From: Xanthobacteraceae bacterium
GTDB taxonomy: Bacteria > Pseudomonadota > Alphaproteobacteria > Rhizobiales > Xanthobacteraceae
Reading direction: 5' to 3'
Assembly (NCBI GenBank): GCA_019750915.1
Contig: JAIENY010000008.1
Coordinates: forward strand, 164,783-228,782
DNA length: 64,000 bases
Shown here: piece after piece, positions 53,784-61,289 of the stretch
Position numbering within the stretch: the stretch's first letter is position 1
Layout of the letters: each line of letters begins with the position of its first letter
Notes under the pieces: generated by a model
What the model saw: the letters and a program-made list of their open reading frames with translations, nothing else
Told to the model about the DNA's origin: nothing
Database searches by the model: none
Made by a program: the position numbers and the translations under genes

Positions 53784-55265
53784 ATGTCGTTCTTCAGCCC
53801 GTTTCAGGAACTGCACGCGAAAATCGCTGCGATCAGCAAATCGCAGGCCATGATCGAATTCAATCTCGATGGCACGATCGTAACGGCCAACAAAAATTTC
53901 CTGAGCACAATGGGATACACGCTCGCTGAAATTCAGGGCAAGCATCACAGCATTTTTGTGCCGCCCACACAGCGCGACAGCGCGAATTATCGCGATTTCT
54001 GGGACAGGCTGCGGCAAGGTGAATTCCAGTCGCGCGAATTCAAGCGCGTGGCGAAAGATGGGCGGACGGTTTGGATTCAGGCGTCGTACAATCCGCTGAT
54101 GGACCGTACCGGCAAACCGTTCAAGGTGGTGAAATTCGCCTTCGATATCACGCACCAGAAGATGCAGAGCGCCGACTTCGAAGGGCAGATCAAGGCCATC
54201 CACAAATCTCAGGCCGTCATCGAATTCGATCTCGCGGGCAGCATTCTGACCGCGAACGAAAATTTCCTGAATACGATGGGATACCGGCTCGAGGAAATTC
54301 GTGGACGGCATCATGGGATGTTTGTCGAACCCGCCTACCGCGACAGTGCTGAATACCGCGGTTTCTGGGATGCGTTGCGACGTAGCGAGTATCAGTCCGG
54401 TGAGTACAGGCGGGTTGCGAAGGGCGGCCGTGCGGTCTGGATCCAGGCATCTTACAATCCGATCCACGACGCCGAAGGCGAACTCGTCAAAGTTGTCAAG
54501 TTTGCAACCGACACGACAAAGCAGGTCGAAGATCGTCTGCGCCGCGCCGAAATTCAGAAATCCATCGATGGTGATCTTGTGCGCATCAATGATGCAGTGA
54601 CCGAGACATCCGAGCGCATCACGTCTGCCGTCGGGGCTTCTACCCAGACATCGTCTAATATGCAGGCTGTCGCATCGGGGACGGAAGAGCTTGCCGCCTC
54701 CGTCGGTGAAATCAGCCGTCAGGCCGCGAACGCGCTGGACATCTCGCGACAGGCCGTTGATCAGGCCAACGAAACCGGCGCGATTGTTTCGGGGCTCGCT
54801 GCCGCCGCGCAGAAGATCGGCGACGTGGTCAAACTCATTAACAGCATCGCCGAGCAGACCAACCTTCTTGCTCTGAATGCGACGATCGAGGCTGCCCGCG
54901 CGGGCGAGGCCGGACGGGGTTTTGCCGTCGTGGCCGCCGAAGTGAAAAGCCTGGCATCGCAGACCGCGAAAGCGACGGAAGAGATCAGCGGGCAGGTTGC
55001 CGAGGTTCAAGGCACGACGACCAGTGCTGTCAACGTGATCGAGGTGATTACCGACACCATCTCTCGGATCAACGGCATTTCATCCGCGATCGCGGCCTCT
55101 GTCGAGGAGCAGGCTTCTGTCACCCAAAGCATTTCCTCGAACATGCAGGTCGCCGCCAAAGGCGTCACGGAAATCGACAACAGCATGAGAGAAATAGCCG
55201 GGGCGACCCGGGCCGTCGACGATGCGACGCGCAAAGTCAAGGAAGCCTCGCGCGTGTTGGCTTAA
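53784..55265 (+). CDS. Soluble two-PAS chemoreceptor (BdlA-like)
   Basis: This protein of 493 residues has no membrane helix. Two very similar PAS/PAC units stand first (about residues 10-125 and 135-245). Each begins KSQAxIEFxLxGxIxTANxNFLxTMGY and ends with a KVVKFA(F/T)D(I/T)T PAC tail. Then comes an MCP signalling domain with the hairpin tip [35 protein letters not shown]. Two-PAS soluble receptors of the BdlA/Aer-like type report redox or light through haem or flavin to CheA. I start at the ATG at 53784, with GGGGA 8 bases upstream. A long minus-strand frame over it is an artefact. Confidence 0.9.
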   Translation: MSFFSPFQELHAKIAAISKSQAMIEFNLDGTIVTANKNFLSTMGYTLAEIQGKHHSIFVPPTQRDSANYRDFWDRLRQGEFQSREFKRVAKDGRTVWIQASYNPLMDRTGKPFKVVKFAFDITHQKMQSADFEGQIKAIHKSQAVIEFDLAGSILTANENFLNTMGYRLEEIRGRHHGMFVEPAYRDSAEYRGFWDALRRSEYQSGEYRRVAKGGRAVWIQASYNPIHDAEGELVKVVKFATDTTKQVEDRLRRAEIQKSIDGDLVRINDAVTETSERITSAVGASTQTSSNMQAVASGTEELAASVGEISRQAANALDISRQAVDQANETGAIVSGLAAAAQKIGDVVKLINSIAEQTNLLALNATIEAARAGEAGRGFAVVAAEVKSLASQTAKATEEISGQVAEVQGTTTSAVNVIEVITDTISRINGISSAIAASVEEQASVTQSISSNMQVAAKGVTEIDNSMREIAGATRAVDDATRKVKEASRVLA

Positions 55266-55287
55266 ATCGATTCCTGTGCCGTCCTGC

Positions 55288-56103
55288 TCATTTGGACGGC
55301 ACGGATTCGATGTTTGGCAGATTGTTCAGTTTCGCAACGGTGGAGCGAATATCCGGCAGGATCTTCGGCAGGATCGGGCGAACCTCGTCGGCGCTCATGC
55401 CGGCCTTGATGTGCGGATCATAGAGGATATTCAGCAGGTACTGATCGTAAACGTCGAAAAATCCCATTGAGACGTCGTCGTTGAACATCGTCCAGGGAAT
55501 CGAACGGGTATCGTTGATTGGCCCAAGCGACTGGAGCAATTCTTCATACGCACAGTCGAGGAAGATGAAGTCGCCGTTATCAACCGTCAAAATCACCTCC
55601 GAGTGCTCGATCTCGTATTTTCCGTTCTTCCGGAAACCGGACAGGCACTGCGGATTGAGTGCCTTGCGGATCGCCCTGGCGTGCTCGGCTCCGTAAAATT
55701 TGCGCAGCGAACTGTCGAGATCTCGATCGTTGACGAACGTCACGACAACATTCGCGGCTTCGAGCTTGTTTGCCATTGCGATATCGATATTCGGAATCCG
55801 CCTGTCGATATCGCTCACCACGTCGGCAAGTTGTTTACGGCGATCCGGGCTTGTGACGCCTTTGACAAAAATCCGAACCGGCTTTTGATATTTGCGGATT
55901 CGGTCGACATGACCGGCCAGGTCGTACTCGGCGCCGAACGCGGTTTTTATAAAACCGTCGCTGATCTCAGCGTCGGTGAAATCCTTCCGTTCGTTCTTCT
56001 GGCGCTCTGCAATCGCGGGGACCTCCGCCGTGGTGGAGGACAGGCCAATACCGAGAGCAATCGTGGCGAGCCCGGCCGTAACGAGGCTTCGCCACACCAC
56101 CAT
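55288..56103 (-). CDS. Secreted DUF2927 protein
   Basis: This 271-residue protein has a signal peptide-like start (MVVWRSLVTAGLATIALGIGLSSTTAEV). The DUF2927 region follows, with FGAEYDLAGHVDRIRKYQKPVRIFVKG, a middle with RRKQLADVVSDIDRRIPNIDI and the second half AIRKALNPQCLSGF and ILTVDNGDFIFLDCAYEELLQSLG. Cys residues in PQCLSGF and DCAYEE may form a disulfide. DUF2927 has no known activity. It starts 2 bp after the stop of the L,D-transpeptidase gene on the same strand, so the two are co-transcribed and may both act on the envelope. Confidence 0.82.
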   Translation of the reverse strand: MVVWRSLVTAGLATIALGIGLSSTTAEVPAIAERQKNERKDFTDAEISDGFIKTAFGAEYDLAGHVDRIRKYQKPVRIFVKGVTSPDRRKQLADVVSDIDRRIPNIDIAMANKLEAANVVVTFVNDRDLDSSLRKFYGAEHARAIRKALNPQCLSGFRKNGKYEIEHSEVILTVDNGDFIFLDCAYEELLQSLGPINDTRSIPWTMFNDDVSMGFFDVYDQYLLNILYDPHIKAGMSADEVRPILPKILPDIRSTVAKLNNLPNIESVPSK

Positions 56104-56105
56104 GC

Positions 56106-56681
56106 CTAGTTGATGACGTAGACCGTGGCCCCTACGCGCACACGGTTATAGAGGTCGATTACATCGTCATTGACCATCCGGAAGCAGCCCGACGAGACGG
56201 CCTGGCCGATGGTCTCCGGTTCGTTCGAACCATGGATGCGGTACAGTGTTGAGCCCAGATAAAGCGCGCGCGCACCGAGCGGATTTTCAATGCCGCCTTC
56301 CATGTGCCGCGGCAGGTCCGGCCGCCGGCGCAGCATCTGCGAGGGGGGCGTCCATGCCGGCCATTCCTTTTTCGCGGTAACCCGGTGCACGCCGCCCCAA
56401 CGGAAACCGTCACGGCCGACGCCGATGCCGTAACGCAGGGCCTCGCCGGGGGCGGTTACGAAATAGAGCCGCCGCTCGCGGGTGTTCACCACGATGTTGC
56501 CGGGAGCGTAATTGGAAGGAAAGTTGACCAGCGTTCTAGGAATCGGGCCGGTTCCGCCGCCGCTGCCGCCGAACTGGAACAGGCCGAAGAAGTTTACGCC
56601 ACCAGACTCTTGGGCAGCCGCCATGGAAGCTGAACCGCAGATTGCAATCATGACCAGGAGGGCGGACAAGGCGCGCTTCAT
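56106..56681 (-). CDS. L,D-transpeptidase (YkuD domain)
   Basis: This 191-residue protein has a signal peptide (MKRALSALLVMIAICGSASMAAAQ) and a catalytic YkuD domain with YRIHGSNEPETIGQAVSSGCFRM. The His150, Ser164 and Cys166 fit the HGxxxxxxxGxxxSxGCxR signature. Such enzymes form 3-3 crosslinks in peptidoglycan or attach outer-membrane proteins to it. The Gly-rich linker GGSGGGTGPIP separates the signal from the domain. I start it at the ATG at 56681 because the earlier in-frame ATG precedes the clear signal peptide. It leads the short operon with DUF2927. Confidence 0.9.
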   Translation of the reverse strand: MKRALSALLVMIAICGSASMAAAQESGGVNFFGLFQFGGSGGGTGPIPRTLVNFPSNYAPGNIVVNTRERRLYFVTAPGEALRYGIGVGRDGFRWGGVHRVTAKKEWPAWTPPSQMLRRRPDLPRHMEGGIENPLGARALYLGSTLYRIHGSNEPETIGQAVSSGCFRMVNDDVIDLYNRVRVGATVYVIN

Positions 56682-56930
56682 GTAAAACCTTTCGAATTTA
56701 CCGACGATTGTTCCGACTTGTTCAGAAAGGCCACATTTCGAAGCCATCCGCAAGCCACAGCGGTGTGAAGTGGCTGTCGCGGCAGTGCCGCAAACAATCC
56801 CGCGCCGACGGTGCTCTGGCGACGTTGATTTAAAGTTTCGCTAGTTCCTTTTCGCTAGATTAGCCGCACCGGCAGCCGACGCTCGAACCGGGCGGCTGTT
56901 CGTGTCAGAAATCCTTGTCGAGGTGAACCC

Positions 56931-57092
56931 ATGCAAACGATCAGCCGCTTCTGGAAAGACCAATCTGGCGCGACCGCAATCGAGTACGGATTGATCGTGT
57001 CGTTGATCGGCATCGCGGTGATGATCTCCATCAACGTGCTTGGCGGCACGATGAGCGGCAATTTCTCGTATCTCAACACAACGATCCGATAA
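56931..57092 (+). CDS. Flp-family type IVb pilin
   Basis: This 53-residue pilin has the prepilin start MQTISRFWKDQSGATAIEYGL, in which Gly13-Ala-Thr-Ala-Ile-Glu-Tyr matches the Flp cleavage and hydrophobic core motif (processing before the AIEYGL segment, Glu/Tyr conserved). The hydrophobic helix is about residues 14-38. GAGGTGAACCC precedes the ATG. Flp pilins build tight-adherence (Tad) pili. No tad genes are in this window, so this is a dispersed pilin gene. It lies just outside the left border of the tRNA-Val insertion (57162). Confidence 0.9.
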   Translation: MQTISRFWKDQSGATAIEYGLIVSLIGIAVMISINVLGGTMSGNFSYLNTTIR

Positions 57093-57161
57093 TCGGCGCC
57101 GCCGAGCCATCCATCGTCTGGACCCTCATCGGTTCTGGCCAGTCCCCTCCGCGAGGGCCGA

Positions 57162-57209
57162 TGGTGGGCGCACAAGGGATCGAACCTTGGACCTCTCCCG
57201 TGTGAAGGG
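57162..57209 (-). repeat. Duplicated tRNA-Val 3' end, distal copy
   Basis: This 48-bp segment is an exact copy of the tRNA-Val 3' half at 58565-58612, including the CCA-end bases. It breaks off at position 57210 where the sequence diverges. It marks the far border of a small insertion. Confidence 0.92.
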
Positions 57210-57295
57210 CAAATGCTATTAAAGTAATGCCTAAGCCACAGAGCTTTCTTGAAACAAGAGATCAGCTGCACCAATTTTGTGTCACGAATATATTC

Positions 57296-57487
57296 CTAAA
57301 AATCCTTCCCTGTTTTAGGGAGCGGTCCATGACTTTTTGCGGGCCTTAGGATCACGCTGCCTTCACGAATTTCTGCATGCTCTAACATTTCCGCCGTTAA
57401 CTCTGGCGCGTCATCGGGATCAATCGTTGTTCGCTTCGGTACGTCTTCAAGTGGAGAAGTGGATTTGTCTGCGCGCTTTTTTGTCAT
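57296..57487 (-). CDS. Small acidic protein downstream of the Abi-like gene, 63 aa
   Basis: The protein begins MTKKRADKSTSPLEDVPKRT and has the segment DPDDAPELTAEMLEHAEIREGSVILRPAK. This resembles the short acidic tails of BrnA-type antitoxins (DxxPELTEEDxARA pattern) but lacks an obvious DNA-binding part. It starts 21 bp after the Abi-like gene on the same strand and may be its antitoxin or adaptor. The ribosome site before the ATG is modest. Confidence in the gene is moderate and in the role low. Confidence 0.55.
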   Translation of the reverse strand: MTKKRADKSTSPLEDVPKRTTIDPDDAPELTAEMLEHAEIREGSVILRPAKSHGPLPKTGKDF

Positions 57488-57508
57488 TGTTGCGGTCCTA
57501 ATTTTTTA

Positions 57509-58141
57509 TTACGCGGGGGTCGTTGCGACGGCATCAAATCTGCTGTGGTGGAGCGCCCATGCCGATGTATGGCGGCACATCCACGAAATAGTTTCTATTA
57601 TTTCGGTGTGGAGTTGCTCAAGCGGTCGATGAAAAATTGGCTCGTGATGCGCGACACGATTTCGGAATCGCCGAAGCGCATTCAGTCGACCATGGACGGT
57701 TCCCCGTTTTTGTCCGCCGCCAATGGCCGCAAAGCCCTTGAACAGCGTTTGACGCCAAAGAGTCGCGTCGTAAGGCGGTCCTATCAAGCCAACCCAAAAT
57801 CCAAAATTTAGCTCGGCGATTATATCGTCGGTTGTGTGGGCGTTGCTTGGCAGATCGTTGATAGCCTTTTGGATCGAAAGCCCCGCTCCCTCTGTCAGCG
57901 GTGGCTTTCCATTCGTCGGCCAATCTGCGCCAAAGGTCATTGTCAGTCTGCAATTGAGGGTGTTACGTAAGCAGACTTCAAGGCATTGCAGAGGGGTATA
58001 AAAGGCTTCAGCTAGCCTCATATTCTCCTCATATAACTTCAGCGACTTGTCCAAATCGCCGCCCATGGCGATTAGATATTTGTCTAACCGCTTGGTAGAT
58101 AAGGTTTTTTCGAGCGATAAATTTATTTCTGCAGTTCTCAT
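57509..58141 (-). CDS. Abi-like HEPN protein (abortive infection family)
   Basis: This 210-residue helical protein matches the Abi_2-like layout: KLYEENMRLAEAFYTPLQCLEVCLRNTLNCRL near the start, ELNFGFWVGLIG in the middle, and FRNRVAHHEPIF (Arg160-Asn161-x3-His165), the HEPN RNase Rx4H motif with a second His, typical of AbiD/F-type proteins. Such proteins are thought to cleave RNA when activated, stopping growth and blocking phage spread. Some AbiF-type proteins have been reported to work with an adjacent structured RNA. A small gene follows and a hairpin-rich non-coding stretch precedes it. ATG at 58141. Confidence 0.8.
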   Translation of the reverse strand: MRTAEINLSLEKTLSTKRLDKYLIAMGGDLDKSLKLYEENMRLAEAFYTPLQCLEVCLRNTLNCRLTMTFGADWPTNGKPPLTEGAGLSIQKAINDLPSNAHTTDDIIAELNFGFWVGLIGPPYDATLWRQTLFKGFAAIGGGQKRGTVHGRLNALRRFRNRVAHHEPIFHRPLEQLHTEIIETISWMCRHTSAWALHHSRFDAVATTPA

Positions 58142-58198
58142 TTGTCGCCAATAATTTTACTTGCCAGAAAGCAACTAGGCGCTAGGTTAGCTGCGTAT

Positions 58199-58284
58199 AC
58201 CCCAGGTCGGCCTCTGCCACTCAATCGGCAAGCTCCTGGGGTCAGTCTTTTAAAGGGGTTACCTTCGCGGGTAACCCCTTTTTG
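58199..58284 (+). ncRNA. Candidate structured RNA near the Abi-like gene
   Basis: ACCCCAGG (58199-58206) pairs with CCTGGGGT (58235-58242), enclosing a smaller TGCC/GGCA stem. Then AAGGGGTTACC (58253-58263) pairs with GGTAACCCCTT (58270-58280) around TTCGCG, followed by five T residues. The second hairpin is a good terminator for the plus strand. The unit starts 58 bases before the Abi ATG, on the opposite strand. It could be a short RNA, possibly antitoxin or guide-like, or only the end of an untranslated transcript. Confidence 0.4.
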
Positions 58285-58433
58285 CTTGCATAATTACTCC
58301 CGTTTCGCGGGTTGGTTGCGAACGAGTATTTGTGAATCGCCATGCTAATGCCAAGCAAGAACATGATTCTATTCCACTTTTTTAGATTTGTTGCGTGAAG
58401 CTATGCAAAAATGCCGAAAATGGCAATATATTA

Positions 58434-58456
58434 CCATTTATGTATACCATAAATGG
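58434..58456. promoter_or_regulatory. Perfect 9-5-9 palindrome in the tRNA-Val element
   Basis: CCATTTATG-n5-CATAAATGG is a perfect inverted repeat with spacer TATAC in AT-rich DNA. It could be an operator or an excisionase/integrase binding site. Confidence 0.5.
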
Positions 58457-58468
58457 GCGGATTTTGGG

Positions 58469-58503
58469 CGTATTCAAACGTATCCAGACGTAACTAAACG
58501 TCA
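58469..58503 (+). repeat. Four 10-bp-phased CGTA repeats beside tRNA-Val
   Basis: CGTA(T/A/C) occurs at 58469, 58479, 58489 and 58499, exactly 10 bases apart, in the pattern CGTATTCAAA-CGTATCCAGA-CGTAACTAAA-CGTC. Helical phasing on one face of DNA near an att site is typical of arm-type integrase or excisionase sites. Confidence 0.5.
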
Positions 58504-58528
58504 AAATTTGCACAATGGAACTTTTGGC

Positions 58529-58557
58529 GAAAAATAAAAAACCCTGCACTTGCAGGG
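58529..58557 (-). terminator. Terminator downstream of tRNA-Val
   Basis: On the minus strand CCCTGC and GCAGGG pair around AAGT, followed by TTTTTTATTTTT. It follows the tRNA-Val 3' end by 8 bases. Confidence 0.8.
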
Positions 58558-58564
58558 CTTTAAG

Positions 58565-58639
58565 TGGTGGGCGCACAAGGGATCGAACCTTGGACCTCTC
58601 CCGTGTGAAGGGAACGCTCTCCCGCTGAGCTATGCGCCC
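58565..58639 (-). tRNA. tRNA-Val (anticodon CAC)
   Basis: This 75-nt tRNA with encoded CCA is read from 58639 to 58565. It has the acceptor stem GGGCGCA/TGCGCCC, discriminator A, the anticodon loop TTCACAC (anticodon CAC) and the T arm CCAAGG-TTCGATC-CCTTG. Its 3' 48 bases are duplicated at 57162-57209, marking it as an insertion target. Confidence 0.93.
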
Positions 58640-58714
58640 GGGACGGCCCAAATCATCGGCCGAGGCGCGCGATTTACGAAGCTCACAGTGGATGTGTCAA
58701 GCGCAGAACGGCTT

Positions 58715-59983
58715 TCAGGCCGGGTGAATCTGGCTCGCGCGCGAGGCATGGGTCTGTAGCGCCCGGATTCGCTGGGCGAGGGTGCCTGCGCCTTCACCCG
58801 TGGCATTGGCGGCGGAGCCGTTGACGATCGCACTGATCGCCGGTTTTGCCTCGGCTGCCAGAATAGCTTCGATCGGCGAATCCGGTCCTTCCACGGTTGC
58901 CGCGAGCTTGGCGACCTCGGCCGCGATGTCGTTGATACGCTCGCGCAACAGGGCATTCTCCATTCGCTCGGAGGCCCACGAACTTTCGGCCTGCTGGCGG
59001 ATGGCGTTGATTTCCTGCTGCAGCTTCGACCGCTCGTCGCGCGTAGCAACCAGTTGTTGCTCGAGGGTTGCCTTGTCCGCACGCAATTTTTCAAGTGCGG
59101 GTGATTTGGCGCCCGTCGCCAGTTCATCCCGCAAGGCTTGCTCAGTCTGGGTGGAAACCTCTACCTGCTTGCGCAACAGCCCGTTCTCATATTCACGCTC
59201 GGCCAGAATCTTGCCCTGTAAGGCGAGGCGGCCCTCCAGATCGGCGACGCGCACCGACAGCATTTCCGCTTCCTTTGATTGCAGCAGAAGCTGCCGGTCG
59301 AGGTCACCAACGCGGCCGGTCAGATTCTCGGTCTGGGATTTGGCGCTGGCCAACTCGCGCGTCGCCACTTCGGAGCTTTCGCGGTGTGCAGCCAGACGCT
59401 GTTGCGCGTCCGAGTGCTCTGTTTCGGCGGTCGCAAGACGGCTTTTCAAATCTTCGATCTGCGAGCGGATCGCGATCAATTCGACCTGACGGCTTTCCGC
59501 TGTCATCGATCGGTCGGAAAGCTCGCTCGACAATTTGGTCAGATCGGCCTGTTTGTCGCGCAAGGCCTGCTCGGCATCGCGCAAGCTTCTGGTTTTGGAG
59601 TTAAATTCTTCCTCCGCGGTACGCAGCTGGTCGCGCAGCGCCTTCTCGCGCGTCTCGAGTGCAAAGATCGCGGCATTCTTTTCGCCCAGCTCCATTTTCA
59701 GGCGATTGATCGCGTCGGATTTCTTCCCGAGTTCGGCGAGCTGGCTGGTGGTTTTTGCCTTGAGCTGTTCGACGCTCATTTCGAGTCGCCGGGCGGACAT
59801 CGCAAACTCGGCGCGCAGTTGATCCTTGTCGGCCTGAATTTCCGCCATCGACAGCGGCGTGGCGGCTTCCAGCCGTCGGGTCGTCAGCCTGACCGCCCGA
59901 TTATGGACCAGCGGCATGATCATCAGGCTGAAAAGCATCGCGACCAGAAAGCCGATCGCCAGATACATGGCCGGTTCGATCAT
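58715..59983 (-). CDS. Membrane-anchored coiled-coil protein
   Basis: This 422-residue protein has one N-terminal membrane helix (about 5-27, MYLAIGFLVAMLFSLMIMPLVHN) and then roughly 310 residues of nearly continuous coiled coil. Heptad-rich helices have repeated Leu/Ala and Glu/Lys/Arg (for example EKALRDQLRTAEEEFNSKTRSLRDAEQALR). The last 60 residues are less charged. The layout resembles membrane-tethered scaffolds or RmuC-like proteins, but no nuclease domain is present. Its function is unknown. The nearby 416-codon plus-strand frame over it is an artefact. It starts at the ATG at 59983. Confidence 0.75.
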   Translation of the reverse strand: MIEPAMYLAIGFLVAMLFSLMIMPLVHNRAVRLTTRRLEAATPLSMAEIQADKDQLRAEFAMSARRLEMSVEQLKAKTTSQLAELGKKSDAINRLKMELGEKNAAIFALETREKALRDQLRTAEEEFNSKTRSLRDAEQALRDKQADLTKLSSELSDRSMTAESRQVELIAIRSQIEDLKSRLATAETEHSDAQQRLAAHRESSEVATRELASAKSQTENLTGRVGDLDRQLLLQSKEAEMLSVRVADLEGRLALQGKILAEREYENGLLRKQVEVSTQTEQALRDELATGAKSPALEKLRADKATLEQQLVATRDERSKLQQEINAIRQQAESSWASERMENALLRERINDIAAEVAKLAATVEGPDSPIEAILAAEAKPAISAIVNGSAANATGEGAGTLAQRIRALQTHASRASQIHPA

Positions 59984-60103
59984 AGCGTGCGTTCCCCGAA
60001 ATCCACCCGTCGCAACATGCCACGGAGCCCCGCCAAAAAGCTAGCAGATCAAATGCTTATGCTAAATTCACGATTTTGCCGAAACAGGTTGCGACAACGT
60101 TTC

Positions 60104-60682
60104 TCAGAACGGGTTCCATGTCGCGCGCTGCGTGAACTTCAGATAGCCGACATTGGCACCGAGACGCAGCCCTACGCCAGCGCGGATCGGGACCACGACA
60201 ATGCCGTTGGCCGCCAAGGCCGTCATCCCAAAGCCACCGATCACATAGGCCGAACCGTCGATCCCGCCGAACCGCTGATAGATCGCGTCGGTCGAGGGCA
60301 AATTGTACACCAGCATCATGGTGCGCGCGCCGTCACCGCCCCAGTCGAACCCGACCGAGGGACCCTGCCAGTAGACCCGAAGGTCGCCGGCGTTCTTTGT
60401 GTAGAGCGTGCCCTCGCCGTAGCGCAGACCGGCGACAAAGGCGCCCGCGCCCTCTTCGCCAAGAACATAACCGTTTGGCAGGCCCCAGCGACTTACCGCT
60501 CGTTCGATGATCGAAGCCAGACCCCGTGATACATTTCCGAAAAACCGGTGGCCCGCGTTCACGAGTTCGTCGTTGCCGAAGGAGTTGCTGTTTCGCGGCC
60601 CCCCTTGCTGGGCCGCAGCGGGCACGGAAAAACAGACAGCGGCCGCGAAAAACAGCGCTGCAAGGCGCAGGGCGAAAGTCAT
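60104..60682 (-). CDS. EipA-family envelope protein (DUF1134)
   Basis: This 192-residue periplasmic protein has a signal peptide (MTFALRLAALFFAAAVCFSVPAAAQQ). The conserved DUF1134 block follows: HRFFGNVSRGLASIIERAVSRWGLPNGYVLGEEGAGAFVAGLRYGEGTLY, then VYWQGPSVGFDWGGDGARTMMLVYNLPS. EipA (envelope integrity protein A) of Brucella and Caulobacter has this domain and is needed for cell-envelope strength. I start it at the second ATG (60682) because GGGGA is 8 bases upstream. It is a single gene with no close operon partner; the coiled-coil gene is 121 bp downstream on the same strand. Confidence 0.88.
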   Translation of the reverse strand: MTFALRLAALFFAAAVCFSVPAAAQQGGPRNSNSFGNDELVNAGHRFFGNVSRGLASIIERAVSRWGLPNGYVLGEEGAGAFVAGLRYGEGTLYTKNAGDLRVYWQGPSVGFDWGGDGARTMMLVYNLPSTDAIYQRFGGIDGSAYVIGGFGMTALAANGIVVVPIRAGVGLRLGANVGYLKFTQRATWNPF

Positions 60683-60785
60683 GAAAATCCCCATAAGACC
60701 GAGATAACTTTTGTCTGCCGCTTAACGCCTTGCTGATAGCCCGACTCTAAGCTCCCATCCGACTCAATCGTTATCGGTGGCAACT

Positions 60786-61289
60786 ATGACGGCACGGCGG
60801 CAAGAAAATAAAGGGCGGGCCTTCCTCCTCCCTGTTTTTGCAGTAGTTTTTGCACTTTTAGTCGCGTCGCCCGCGAGAGTTGTGCAGGCTACCCCGACCG
60901 AACGTGTGGTCACGGACTATTATTCCGGTCTGGCGATCGGGGGGTACGACCCGGTGGCCTACTTCACAGACAGGGAAGCCCGGCCGGGCGCACAGGATGT
61001 CGAGGCGTCCTGGGGTGGAGCGATCTGGCGCTTCCGCAACGATCGCAACAAAGCCGTGTTTCTCGCCAACCCGGAAATCTACGGTCCGCAGTTTGGTGGG
61101 TACGATCCGTTCGATCTGGCGCGCGGTAAGATCGTTGCGGGCCGTCCAGGCGTCTGGCTGATTACGGGCCAGCGTCTTTATTTGTTCAACAAGACGGAGA
61201 ACAGGGACGCCTTTGCCAAGGATTTAACGCGCCTTTCAAAGGCAACCGGCAACTGGCCGACACTTAGCGCCACGCTTTCCGATTATTAG
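60786..61289 (+). CDS. Secreted YHS-domain protein
   Basis: This protein of about 167 residues has a hydrophobic N-terminal segment (AFLLPVFAVVFALLVASPARVVQA) acting as signal peptide or anchor. The YHS domain has the pattern LAIGGYDPVAYFTDREARPG...WRFRNDRNKAVFLANPEIYGPQFGGYDPFDLARG, typical of a YHS variant with Tyr replacing the metal-binding Cys. It may bind a copper or haem-related ligand, or none. I start it at the ATG at 60786; a GTG three codons earlier is possible. It overlaps the convergent cysQ gene by 4 bp. Confidence 0.75.
   Translation: MTARRQENKGRAFLLPVFAVVFALLVASPARVVQATPTERVVTDYYSGLAIGGYDPVAYFTDREARPGAQDVEASWGGAIWRFRNDRNKAVFLANPEIYGPQFGGYDPFDLARGKIVAGRPGVWLITGQRLYLFNKTENRDAFAKDLTRLSKATGNWPTLSATLSDY

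Larger units (their letters stand above)
57162..58612. mobile_element. 1.4-kb insertion bounded by duplicated tRNA-Val ends
   Basis: Exact 48-bp direct repeats bound this segment; one lies within an intact tRNA-Val(CAC). Removing one repeat plus the interval (1,403 bp) restores a single tRNA end. The segment holds an Abi-like gene, a 63-aa gene, strong hairpins, a palindrome and phased repeats, but no integrase. It looks like a minimal element mobilised by a recombinase supplied in trans, or a deletion remnant of a larger island. Confidence 0.8.

Noticed and set aside
53664..55010. 448-codon minus-strand frame over the chemoreceptor
   Set aside because: It contains duplicated blocks only because the two PAS domains on the other strand are duplicated.
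57162..57235. Second tRNA-Val gene
   Set aside because: Only the 3' 48 bases match; the D arm and 5' acceptor strand are absent, so it cannot fold as a tRNA.
58469..58503. Possible small CRISPR-like array
   Set aside because: The unit is 10 bp with no spacers; phased binding sites are the better reading. No CRISPR array or cas gene was seen anywhere in the window.
59279..60529. 416-codon plus-strand frame
   Set aside because: It mirrors the coiled-coil gene and part of the EipA gene; no independent features.
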